50,721 nucleotides of DNA from an uncultured Lachnospiraceae bacterium. GTDB lineage: Bacteria; Bacillota; Clostridia; Lachnospirales; Lachnospiraceae. Of the stretch, positions 16,830 to 23,820 are shown in pieces. The notes under the pieces were generated by a model that saw nothing but the letters and a program-made list of their open reading frames with translations, was not told the DNA's origin and did not search any database. Position 1 is the stretch's first letter. The number at the start of each line of letters is the position of its first letter. Where the stretch lies: the NCBI GenBank assembly GCA_937910785.1, contig CALDLG010000170.1, positions 1-50,721 on the forward strand. Reading direction: 5' to 3'. The position numbers and the translations under genes are program-made.

Positions 16830-16834
16830 AGAAT

Positions 16835-16869
16835 CGGCGCAGGCCATCGGGGCTGCGCCGGTTTGTTTT
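16835..16869 (+). terminator. terminator after the hydrogenase/MCP gene
   Basis: CGGCGCAG (16835-16842) pairs with CTGCGCCG (16853-16860), followed by the T-rich GTTTGTTTTG. Confidence 0.85.
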
Positions 16870-16906
16870 GGGTCATGATTTTCGGCGGATCACAAAACCA
16901 TATCAA

Positions 16907-17542
16907 TCAGTATCCAAGGTCTTCCGCCACCAGATATACCCTGATTCTGCCCGCATGGCCGCTTCTTCTCGTAACGACAATCTGATTGCAGAAGCATTCC
17001 GGCGAAAGACAGTTATTGCAGTGGCCCGTTGCTGCGCAGGGCAGATTCCGGCTCAGCCGGATGGCATTGGCCGGAGATGCCATGTTCCGGACTCTGGCAA
17101 CGCCGCTTTCCACATCCGTAACGATTTTATTCATACCGACGACCACGATCACATGAGCCGGTCCCTGAATCAGACAGGCGACACGATTGCCGTTGCCATC
17201 GATATTGATCAGTTCTCCGTCGATGGTTATGGCATTGGAGCTCATCAGATAGTAATCCGCGAGTACCGTTTTCGCATAAAGCTGTCTGGCTTCCTCCGGA
17301 TTTTTGGCAGCGGACCGGTCGATCAGTTCATAAGAACCGTTTTTCACTGCTTCAGCCAGGCCTGTTTCTTTGATAGTTTCGCTGCCGCCCCAGCTGATCA
17401 CGCTTCCCTGCGGCATGGAATCCATAATTGCTTTTGTACAGTCGGCGCTGTTCTCAAAGTAAAAACCCTCCATATTTCTTTTTTTCAAATTTTTGATCAT
17501 GGTCTTTGCCAGAGCGGCAAAGGCTTCTGTTTTATGTGACAT
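16907..17542 (-). CDS. LUD-domain protein (LutC/YkgG-like)
   Basis: LUD proteins are linked to lactate utilisation, where LutC works with iron-sulfur LutA and LutB. This 211-residue protein has the LUD core: GSVISWGGSETIKETGL, LADYYLMSSNAITIDGELINIDGNGNRVA split over two strands, and VIVVVGMNKIVTDVESGVARVRNMASP. The C-terminal part adds cysteines (CAATGHCNNCLSPECFC), a cluster- or metal-binding extension seen in many anaerobe members. No lutA or lutB lies nearby, so its real substrate is unknown; this stand-alone form is common in clostridia. GGAGG precedes ATG 17542. The gene is convergent with the hydrogenase/MCP gene. Confidence 0.85.
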   Translation of the reverse strand: MSHKTEAFAALAKTMIKNLKKRNMEGFYFENSADCTKAIMDSMPQGSVISWGGSETIKETGLAEAVKNGSYELIDRSAAKNPEEARQLYAKTVLADYYLMSSNAITIDGELINIDGNGNRVACLIQGPAHVIVVVGMNKIVTDVESGVARVRNMASPANAIRLSRNLPCAATGHCNNCLSPECFCNQIVVTRRSGHAGRIRVYLVAEDLGY

Positions 17543-17595
17543 GATAATCCTCCGTTTGGCTGCATGGTTTATGTGACTGCTTTGCTGCTGTTTTT

Positions 17596-17615
17596 GAATA
17601 TATTCGGATATATCC
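17596..17615 (-). promoter_or_regulatory. two adjacent palindromes upstream of the LUD gene
   Basis: GAATATATTC (17596-17605) and GGATATATCC (17606-17615) are abutting perfect 10-bp palindromes about 55 nt before the LUD start. They could be operator half-sites, but AT-rich palindromes of this size can arise by chance. Confidence 0.3.
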
Positions 17616-17759
17616 TGAATAGCAGGCTTCCTGTTTCTATTTTATCAGCCTTTTCATGCAAAATATAACTGTAAAAAAAAGAAAAAATTTACAATAGAGT
17701 GAAAATATGTAAGAAAAGGAAGAAAATTGAAAAAAAATAAAGAAATTTCAGAAAATGTG

Positions 17760-17787
17760 TTGACAAATTAAAACTGCATGGTATAAT
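17760..17787 (+). promoter_or_regulatory. consensus sigma-A promoter with A-tract upstream
   Basis: TTGACA (17760-17765) and TATAAT (17782-17787) are both perfect consensus, spaced by 16 nt. An A-rich UP-element-like region precedes it (about 17690-17755). It is the best promoter match in the window, yet the next clear gene starts 460 nt later. Confidence 0.8.
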
Positions 17788-17793
17788 AAAACC

Positions 17794-18118
17794 ATAAACA
17801 AACAAATTCACATAGATATCACAAAAGAAAGCGAGGTATGGACCACCGAAAACGTAAACTGAATCCATTTTAAGGTACAAATGAATAAGGAACAAAAGAC
17901 AAGGCAGACGGAGAAGACCGAGAGGCTGGATCCGGAAGAATCGTAATCGAGTACAGAAGAGAAAGTAACGAAGGACAGAAGAAGAGAGAAAGAACCGTTA
18001 CAGTATATTTATACGAAAGAGAAATGGAAAGAGTACGAAGGAAGAAAAATGGAGGTATAGGCCATTGGATAGTTCAGTTTAGAAGCGGGTGTTAATCAAA
18101 AGGATTAATGCCCGCTTC
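17794..18118 (+). ncRNA. candidate non-coding or leader RNA, purine-rich
   Basis: The transcript from the consensus promoter would cross a strongly purine-rich stretch with only short ORFs. One starts at ATG 17881 behind AAGG and stops at TAA 17944 after 21 codons, but the same frame then stays open for 37 more codons with similar charged composition. Another short ORF runs 18024-18095. The stretch ends in a stable hairpin, GAAGCGGG (18082-18089) with CCCGCTTC (18111-18118) and inner TTAATC/GATTAA, without a T-run. It may be a small RNA, a decayed small gene, or the long leader of the GH3 gene. Confidence 0.4.
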
Positions 18119-18245
18119 GATATTGTGGAAACTGTCGTAAATATAAAAAATTTGTGGTAAAATGGGAAAAAATAGTTTATGATAGACTGAGTTGAAACAG
18201 AAAAATACGTTTAATAACGTCTGCCTGTATGGATTGGAGGCTTGT

Positions 18246-19847
18246 ATGGGAAAATTATTTAATCGAAAGAAACATCTTTTTCAGGAGGAGCTGGAGGAGG
18301 AAGAAGATGATGAAATAGATGAAGATGAGAACGAAGATGATGAAGATGACGAAGATGATGAAGATGACGAAGATGATGAAGATGACGAAGATGAAGACGA
18401 TGAAGATGATGAAGATGATGAAGACGACGATGATGAAGACGATGAAGATGAAGATGATGACGAAGATGAAGACGACGAAGATGATGACGATTACGACGAT
18501 GAGTTAGATGAAGATGATGAAGAAGAAGACGAAGAGACCAGAGCGGAGAACAGGAGAAAATACAGGCGTAAACGGCGTATCAGGAATCAGATCATAGCTT
18601 ATGTTGTGGTAGTTCTTTTTCTGGCGGGCCTGGTGGCAGGAGGTATCGTTGCAGGAAGCCGGATCGTTGATTCCGTTCGGTTCAGGAAGCAGGAGGCAGA
18701 GGCGTTGGAAGAGGCGCAGATTGAACCGGAACCGGAACTGCAGCCGGAGGATATGGTGGTTGAGGCGCCGCCGGAGGTGGAGCTGCCAACCGAGGAAGAA
18801 CAGTTGGAAGAGATTGTCAATAACAGTATTTCCACAATGCCGCTGGAAGACCGGGTAGCGGGATTGTTTATCGTGACACCGGAAGCGCTGACCGGAGTGG
18901 GAACCGTAACGAAGGCTGGTGATGGTACGAGAGAAGCATTAGATGAATATGCGGTAGGCGGATTGATTTATTTTAAACAGAATATACTGGATCGGGAACA
19001 ATTGACAGAGATGTTGTCGAATACCATTTCCATGAGTAAATACCCTATTTTTCTGGCAGTGGACGAGGAAGGCGGAAGCGTCAGCCGTGTGGCGAACAGT
19101 CCGGTTGAGGTGCCGCAGGTAGGGGATATGGCGACGATTGGAGCCGGTCAGGATGCGTCGGCGGCTTACGAAGCAGGCGTAACCATTAGTTCATATTTGA
19201 GTGAGCTGGGCTTTAATCTGGATTTTGCGCCGGTAGCGGATGTGACGGCGTCAGAGGACGGCGGTGTGATGGGAAGCCGGTCTTTTGGAACGGATGCGAA
19301 TGTCTGTGCAGATATGGTGTCTAATGTTGTAAATGGTATACAGAGTAATGGAGTAAGCGCCTGCTTAAAACATTTTCCCGGTATCGGTTCTTCGTCGGAG
19401 GATACCCATGAAGGAAGAGTTGTGATATCGAAAACTGCTGATGAGATGCGCACTTCGGATTTTGTCCCGTTTCAGAAAGGCATAGAGGCCGGAACGGATT
19501 TTGTAATGGTAGGCCATGTGATTGCGCCGGAACTGGATGCGGAAGGAATGCCGGCTTCATTGTCCAAAACGGTCATTACGGGTATTCTTCGGGAAGAGCT
19601 GGGTTTTCAGGGGGTTATTATAACGGATGCGCTGAATATGGGTGCGATCACCGAATATTATACACCGGAGGAAGCTGCGGTGGCAGCAATCGAAGCCGGA
19701 GCGGACATGCTTTTGATGCCGGATGACTTTGAAGCGGCCTACATGGGATTGCTGACCGCAGTGCAGGAGGGGAGAATTTCGGAAGAACGGATTAACGAAT
19801 CTCTGAAAAGGGTCTATCGCATTAAGTGTAGGGATAAGCTGCAATAG
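18246..19847 (+). CDS. membrane-anchored GH3 beta-N-acetylglucosaminidase-like protein with acidic repeat tail
   Basis: GH3 enzymes of the NagZ type release beta-linked N-acetylglucosamine from cell-wall fragments or glycans. The 533-residue protein has residues 14-98 made almost only of Asp and Glu, a basic stop (KYRRKRRIRNQ, 105-115) and one membrane span (about 115-138), so the acidic tail is cytoplasmic and the enzyme faces outward. The catalytic domain (about 195-533) shows FLAVDEEGGSVSRV, the KHFPGIGSSSEDTHEG loop holding the NagZ-type Asp-x-His pair, and the nucleophile region VIITDALNMGAI. GGAGG at 18236-18240 supports ATG 18246; an upstream in-frame ATG at 18192 has no ribosome site. 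Confidence 0.88.
   Translation: MGKLFNRKKHLFQEELEEEEDDEIDEDENEDDEDDEDDEDDEDDEDDEDEDDEDDEDDEDDDDEDDEDEDDDEDEDDEDDDDYDDELDEDDEEEDEETRAENRRKYRRKRRIRNQIIAYVVVVLFLAGLVAGGIVAGSRIVDSVRFRKQEAEALEEAQIEPEPELQPEDMVVEAPPEVELPTEEEQLEEIVNNSISTMPLEDRVAGLFIVTPEALTGVGTVTKAGDGTREALDEYAVGGLIYFKQNILDREQLTEMLSNTISMSKYPIFLAVDEEGGSVSRVANSPVEVPQVGDMATIGAGQDASAAYEAGVTISSYLSELGFNLDFAPVADVTASEDGGVMGSRSFGTDANVCADMVSNVVNGIQSNGVSACLKHFPGIGSSSEDTHEGRVVISKTADEMRTSDFVPFQKGIEAGTDFVMVGHVIAPELDAEGMPASLSKTVITGILREELGFQGVIITDALNMGAITEYYTPEEAAVAAIEAGADMLLMPDDFEAAYMGLLTAVQEGRISEERINESLKRVYRIKCRDKLQ
18285..18539 (+). repeat. GAAGATGAC-type low-complexity coding repeat
   Basis: About 255 nt consist of reiterated GAA/GAT/GAC/GAG codons, with an early run of near-identical 9-mers (GATGATGAA / GATGACGAA). 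All units are multiples of three, so slippage would change tail length without breaking the frame. It is not a CRISPR array because there are no spacers. Confidence 0.85.
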
Positions 19848-19936
19848 TCGCAGGATTTTTGCTTAAAAGATGAATTGTCGGAAAATAATATATAATTAGT
19901 ATAATTGATTGAATTAAGAAAATTTTATTTTTAGCG

Positions 19937-19965
19937 TTGACAAAGTATATGAAGTGTAGTATGAT
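19937..19965 (+). promoter_or_regulatory. promoter of tRNA-Gly
   Basis: TTGACA (19937-19942) and TATGAT (19960-19965) are spaced by 17 nt, 47 nt before the tRNA. Confidence 0.8.
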
Positions 19966-20011
19966 ATTACTTGTCTGAAAGAGATATTCATTTAAATCAG
20001 ATAAGTGATAT

Positions 20012-20084
20012 GCGCGAGTGGCTCAGTTGGTGGAGCACGACCTTGCCAAGGTCGGGGTCGCGGGTTCGAGTCCCGTCTCGCGCT
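20012..20084 (+). tRNA. tRNA-Gly (GCC)
   Basis: The cloverleaf is complete: acceptor GCGCGAG/CTCGCGC, D arm with GCTCAGTTGGTGGAGC, anticodon stem CGACC/GGTCG with loop TTGCCAA (anticodon GCC), variable loop GGGTC, T arm GCGGGTTCGAGTCCCGT, and discriminator U as expected for glycine. CCA is not encoded. Confidence 0.97.
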
Positions 20085-20100
20085 CTTTTTATTTTGAAAG

Positions 20101-20130
20101 CGCTGCTTTTGCAGCGTTTTTCTTTTTTTT
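20101..20130 (+). terminator. terminator after tRNA-Gly
   Basis: CGCTGC (20101-20106), loop TTTT, GCAGCG (20111-20116), then a long T-rich run. Confidence 0.9.
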
Positions 20131-20195
20131 GCTGGGCTTTTTGCCGTATCTGATATATAATAGTATAGGAACTTTATGCGGAAAAAGGGAAGCAT

Positions 20196-20417
20196 GTGAA
20201 AATGAGACTTTGGAGGAAGAAGCCGGAGGTCCGGCAGTATGACAGGGAATTGTATAAGCCCGTAGTGAAATGCAGTATCTGCACGGGAGAGCAGGTTGCT
20301 GGATTTAAGGATATGCAAAGCGGCAGGTTTGAAGAAGTTATGCTGATTAAAAACAACAAAGACCTGGACGTTTTTATGCAGCTGTATGATGTGAAAGATA
20401 TCGTAAGAGAATATTGA
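20196..20417 (+). CDS. small conserved hypothetical protein
   Basis: The function of this 73-residue protein is not recognised. It begins at GTG 20196 or ATG 20202 behind AAAGGGAA. The sequence is charged at the start (RLWRKKPEVRQYDRELYKP) and has a single CSIC pair in VVKCSICTGEQVAGF, followed by MQSGRFEEVMLIKNNKDLDVFMQLYDV. There is no membrane segment. The compact, fully used reading frame and good ribosome site support a real gene. It lies 28 nt before the transglutaminase-like gene and may be cotranscribed with it. Confidence 0.6.
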   Translation: MKMRLWRKKPEVRQYDRELYKPVVKCSICTGEQVAGFKDMQSGRFEEVMLIKNNKDLDVFMQLYDVKDIVREY

Positions 20418-20445
20418 TGGACATAGGAAGGGTGTGGATACGGCA

Positions 20446-22077
20446 ATGAAAATTCTCAGAAAGATCATGTACGGAATACTTCTGCTTTTTATGTTGTGCT
20501 GCGGTGTGATTATTCTGTGCGCTGTGAAGCCGGAACTGTCCGCAAAGATTGCGGATGTACTGAAGCTGAATGAACCGGAATATGGAATGAGTTCCGGAGC
20601 GGAAAAGGGTTATGTGCCGGAGGAGGTAATCGGTCCGGAAACATATGATGTCGGACAGGATTCTGACATTATGTCAACCGATGGAGAAGCGGAAAATCAA
20701 CAGCCGACTTACGAGACACGTCCGGCGAATATGCCGGTATCGAATGCCGGCAGTCAGGATACGGTTCTGCCGCAGAATACGGGAACACAGATTGATCCTG
20801 CAACTTATGGGATCACCGCGCCGCCGAATGTGGTGGGAAGAAGCGGTTATCAGCCCATACAGGATGAAAGCAGTGAGATCAATGATGAGGAAGCCGAGAA
20901 AATTCAGGATGAAATCGGCGTCGGTGAAACCGGCGACGGGCTTTCCTTTGATATCTGGTATTATCCGTATTATGCGATGCTGGATGACACAGGGCAGCAT
21001 CTGTACCGTCAGATCTTTGCCAATGCCAACGCATTAAATGAAAGCTTTGCGCCGATAGAAAATGTGTCTGTCGGGGAGCTTCGAAATGTATTTGCGGCGG
21101 TATACAACGATCATCCGGAGCTTTTCTGGATGGAGACGGCTTATTCCTGTCAGTATAAAAGCAACGGGGAATGCGCCCGGATTGATTTGCGGTTCAATTC
21201 CACATCGAAGAATCTGGAACAGTCCAAAAGTATTTTTGAGACGAAGGTAAAGGCGATCAGCGACGGAGCACAGGGACTCGCAAGTAATTATGAAAAAGAA
21301 AAATATGTGCATGATACGCTGATCGGACAGGTGGATTACGTGGCTTCCGCACCGATGAACCAGAGCGCGTACAGCGCGCTTGTAAACGGGAGAACAGTCT
21401 GTGCCGGATATGCCAGAGCGTTTCAGTACATATTGCAGCAGCTTGGGATTCCCTGCTATTATTGTACGGGATATGCGGGGGAGAGCCATGCCTGGAACAT
21501 CGTCGCGTTGGATGACGGTTATTACAATGTGGATGCCACATGGGATGATGCCAGTCAGAATACCTATGAGTTTTTTAATAAGTCAGATGCGGATTTTGCG
21601 GCGAATCATTTAAGACAGGAGCTTTCCGTGTATCTGCCGCCATGTAACGGAACGTCATATCGGAATCTGGAGGCATCCTCCGATAAGGAAAAGGACACGG
21701 ATACGGAGGAAGGTTCGGCCGATAAGAGAAGGACGCTTGAGGAGCTTGGTCTGAGCGCGGACGGATGCCTGAAAACACTGGGGGAATATTATAGTGACTG
21801 CTATGATAAAGTGGTAAACGGCGGAACGGGCAGATACAATTTTTATAGTGTGATAAGCGGGCGGATGCTTTTTAACGATGTGTACGGCGCACTTCTTTTC
21901 TACCACTTTCCCCGTCTGCTGGCTCTTGAAATGGCGACTACAAGCAGGGGTATATGGACAGTGCGATGGAGAAGCTTGGAGCATCCACCTATCGCATTGA
22001 CTGGACGATCGAGGAATTACAGGGAGGATATTATCTTGTTACACATGATGTATCGATTCAGTAATATAATGTATTAA
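20446..22077 (+). CDS. membrane-anchored transglutaminase-like protein, 3' end frameshifted
   Basis: This protein has an N-terminal membrane anchor (ILLLFMLCCGVIILCAV), a Pro/Thr-rich linker and a transglutaminase-like core whose Cys-His-Asp triad is visible: Cys in NGRTVCAGYARAFQ, His in GESHAWNIV and Asp in YNVDATWDD. Such exported domains usually act as cysteine peptidases or amide transferases on wall or surface proteins. The reading frame as given ends in an Arg-rich, unnatural tail after about residue 480. The natural-looking end (NGDYKQGYMDSAMEKLG, then an STYRIDWTIEELQGG strand, ending VTHDVSIQ) lies in another frame at about 21937-22065. One or two indels therefore lie between 21885 and 21945. 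The catalytic core is intact. GTG 20434 is an alternative start. Confidence 0.75.
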   Translation: MKILRKIMYGILLLFMLCCGVIILCAVKPELSAKIADVLKLNEPEYGMSSGAEKGYVPEEVIGPETYDVGQDSDIMSTDGEAENQQPTYETRPANMPVSNAGSQDTVLPQNTGTQIDPATYGITAPPNVVGRSGYQPIQDESSEINDEEAEKIQDEIGVGETGDGLSFDIWYYPYYAMLDDTGQHLYRQIFANANALNESFAPIENVSVGELRNVFAAVYNDHPELFWMETAYSCQYKSNGECARIDLRFNSTSKNLEQSKSIFETKVKAISDGAQGLASNYEKEKYVHDTLIGQVDYVASAPMNQSAYSALVNGRTVCAGYARAFQYILQQLGIPCYYCTGYAGESHAWNIVALDDGYYNVDATWDDASQNTYEFFNKSDADFAANHLRQELSVYLPPCNGTSYRNLEASSDKEKDTDTEEGSADKRRTLEELGLSADGCLKTLGEYYSDCYDKVVNGGTGRYNFYSVISGRMLFNDVYGALLFYHFPRLLALEMATTSRGIWTVRWRSLEHPPIALTGRSRNYREDIILLHMMYRFSNIMY

Positions 22078-22088
22078 GGGAGGAAATT

Positions 22089-23408
22089 ATGAAGGTACTG
22101 GTGATTAACGGAAGCCCGAAAGGAAAAAACAGCATTACTTATCAGACGATACGGTTTTTGCAGAGAAAGTTTCCAAGGGATGAATTTGAGATAATACATG
22201 CCGGCGCACAGATCAGTGCGCTGGAGCAGGATATGTGGCTGATCAGGGAAGGCGTTCGAAATGCACAGATGATTTTATTTGCCTATCCGGTCTATACGTT
22301 CCTTGCGCCTTCTCAGCTGCACCGGTTGATATCGCTGCTGAAAGAGCAGAAAATCAATGTTTCGGGGAAATATATGACGCAGATAACCACTTCCAAACAT
22401 TTCTATGATGTAACGGCACACCGCTATATAGAAGATAACTGCAGGGAAATGGGGATGCGCGTGCTGCGCGGCTTTTCTGCGGATATGACGGATCTCCTGA
22501 CGAAAAAGGGAGAGCTTGAAGTTATCACATACTGGAATTATATCAGACATATCATACAGGAAGAGACCTCTCCTTTTGAAAAGGAGCCGGACAGAACGCC
22601 GTTTGAGGAAAAAGACCGGAGATACCGGGTCGTTATTGTAACCGATTGTACCAGGGAAAATAACAGGCTTCGCCGGATGATCGTTGATTTCAGAAAGGAA
22701 CTGCCTTATGAGAGCCATGTCGTGAATCTGCAGAATTTTGCGTTTCAGGGCGGATGCCTCGGATGTTTTCATTGTGCGGCTGACGGGGTCTGTGTTTATC
22801 AGGATGGCTTTGATGCGCTTTTGCGGAAGATTCAGCGGGCGGACAGCATTGTTTATGCTTTTTCGATCAGGGATCATTCTATGGGTGCCTTGTTTAAGAC
22901 ATATGACGACAGGCAGTTTTGCAACGGGCACCGCGCGGTGACTGCCGGAAAACCGATGGCATATCTGGTTGACGGTGAGCTCTCACAGGAAGAAAATCTG
23001 AGGATGATTCTGGAGGCGAGATGTCAGATGGGAGAGAATTTTCTTGCCGGGCTGTCTACAAACGAAGGGGTCGGCGCGGATTCCACGGCCGCCTGTGCGG
23101 ATAAGCTGGCATATGCCCTGAAACACAGGATGACGGTCAATAAGAATTTCTACGGTGTCGGCGGAGGCAAAATTTTCCGGGATCTGGTCTATGAGATGCA
23201 GGGCATGATGCAGGAGGACCACAGGTTTTATAAAAAGAAGCATTTATATGATTTTCCTCAGAAAAAATGGGATACAATCCTGTTTATGAAGCTGGCCGGG
23301 CTGTTATTGAAAGTACCCGGATGCAAAGAGCAGCTGCAGGCAAGGATGACGGAAGGCATGCTGATGCCTTATGAAAAGGTGATTACGGGAAATCCGTTAA
23401 AAGAATAA
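22089..23408 (+). CDS. tandem flavodoxin-fold NAD(P)H-dependent oxidoreductase family protein
   Basis: This 439-residue protein is built from two flavodoxin-like halves. The first starts KVLVINGSPKGKNSITYQTI, the phosphate-binding loop of FMN reductases, with the AYPVYTFLAPSQL segment. The second (from about 178, RVVIVTDCTRENNRLRRM) contains GGCLGCFHCAADGVCVYQDGF, a Cys-rich motif typical of iron-sulfur flavoproteins and related reductases, and SIVYAFSIRDHSMGALFK. A helical C-terminal region (about 340-439) follows. It is likely a cytosolic electron-transfer flavoprotein; donor and acceptor are unknown. GGGAGGAAATT precedes ATG 22089, only 11 nt after the transglutaminase-like gene. Confidence 0.75.
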   Translation: MKVLVINGSPKGKNSITYQTIRFLQRKFPRDEFEIIHAGAQISALEQDMWLIREGVRNAQMILFAYPVYTFLAPSQLHRLISLLKEQKINVSGKYMTQITTSKHFYDVTAHRYIEDNCREMGMRVLRGFSADMTDLLTKKGELEVITYWNYIRHIIQEETSPFEKEPDRTPFEEKDRRYRVVIVTDCTRENNRLRRMIVDFRKELPYESHVVNLQNFAFQGGCLGCFHCAADGVCVYQDGFDALLRKIQRADSIVYAFSIRDHSMGALFKTYDDRQFCNGHRAVTAGKPMAYLVDGELSQEENLRMILEARCQMGENFLAGLSTNEGVGADSTAACADKLAYALKHRMTVNKNFYGVGGGKIFRDLVYEMQGMMQEDHRFYKKKHLYDFPQKKWDTILFMKLAGLLLKVPGCKEQLQARMTEGMLMPYEKVITGNPLKE

Positions 23409-23505
23409 TAGCAACCGTTATCAAATAAAAGTCAGAATTGAAGCGACTGTTTTCTTCCGTTTGATTTTGCAGCTGACTGTGTATAAAAGAGAAGAAAGGA
23501 GCTGA

Positions 23506-23796
23506 ATGGATATGGACAAAAGCTTTGTAACAAAAGTGGGGGAGACAATTTCCGCAAAGGGAAAAGAAGTGACCGATAAGGCGAAGGAGTTTGCCGAGAT
23601 CGCGAATTTGCGGAGCCAGATCAATACCTGTGAAGAGGTCGTTAAAAAAAATTACATGGAAATCGGCCGGCGATACTATGAACAGCATGGTTCCGGGCCG
23701 GAGGAAGCCTATGAGGAACAATGCAGGGCAATCGGAAATGCTCAAAACGCCATTGCCGATCTGGAAGAAAAAATCAAAGAATTAAAGGGTATCTGA
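23506..23796 (+). CDS. small helical coiled-coil protein
   Basis: This 96-residue protein has Lys/Glu-rich helices (GETISAKGKEVTDKAKEFAE and a second helix ending IADLEEKIKELKG) and no membrane span. It resembles the N-terminal part of clostridial proteins that continue into a zinc ribbon, which is absent here. GGAG lies 4 nt before ATG 23506 and 10 nt before ATG 23512, so the start could be either. Its stop codon is inside the terminator stem. The function is unknown. Confidence 0.65.
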   Translation: MDMDKSFVTKVGETISAKGKEVTDKAKEFAEIANLRSQINTCEEVVKKNYMEIGRRYYEQHGSGPEEAYEEQCRAIGNAQNAIADLEEKIKELKGI

Positions 23797-23815
23797 TCAT
23801 CAGATACCCTTTTTT
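23786..23815 (+). terminator. terminator overlapping the stop codon
   Basis: AGGGTATCTGA (23786-23796) and TCAGATACCCT (23800-23810) form an 11-bp stem with a 3-nt loop, followed by six T residues. It sits between convergent genes. Confidence 0.92.
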
Positions 23816-23820
23816 GCAGC

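Noticed and set aside
17689..17895. 68-codon minus-strand frame over the consensus promoter
   Set aside because: AT-rich Phe/Leu text without a ribosome site; it covers a promoter on the other strand.
18285..18539. Short direct repeats resembling an array
   Set aside because: The repeats are contiguous codon units with no spacers inside an open reading frame, so this is not CRISPR.
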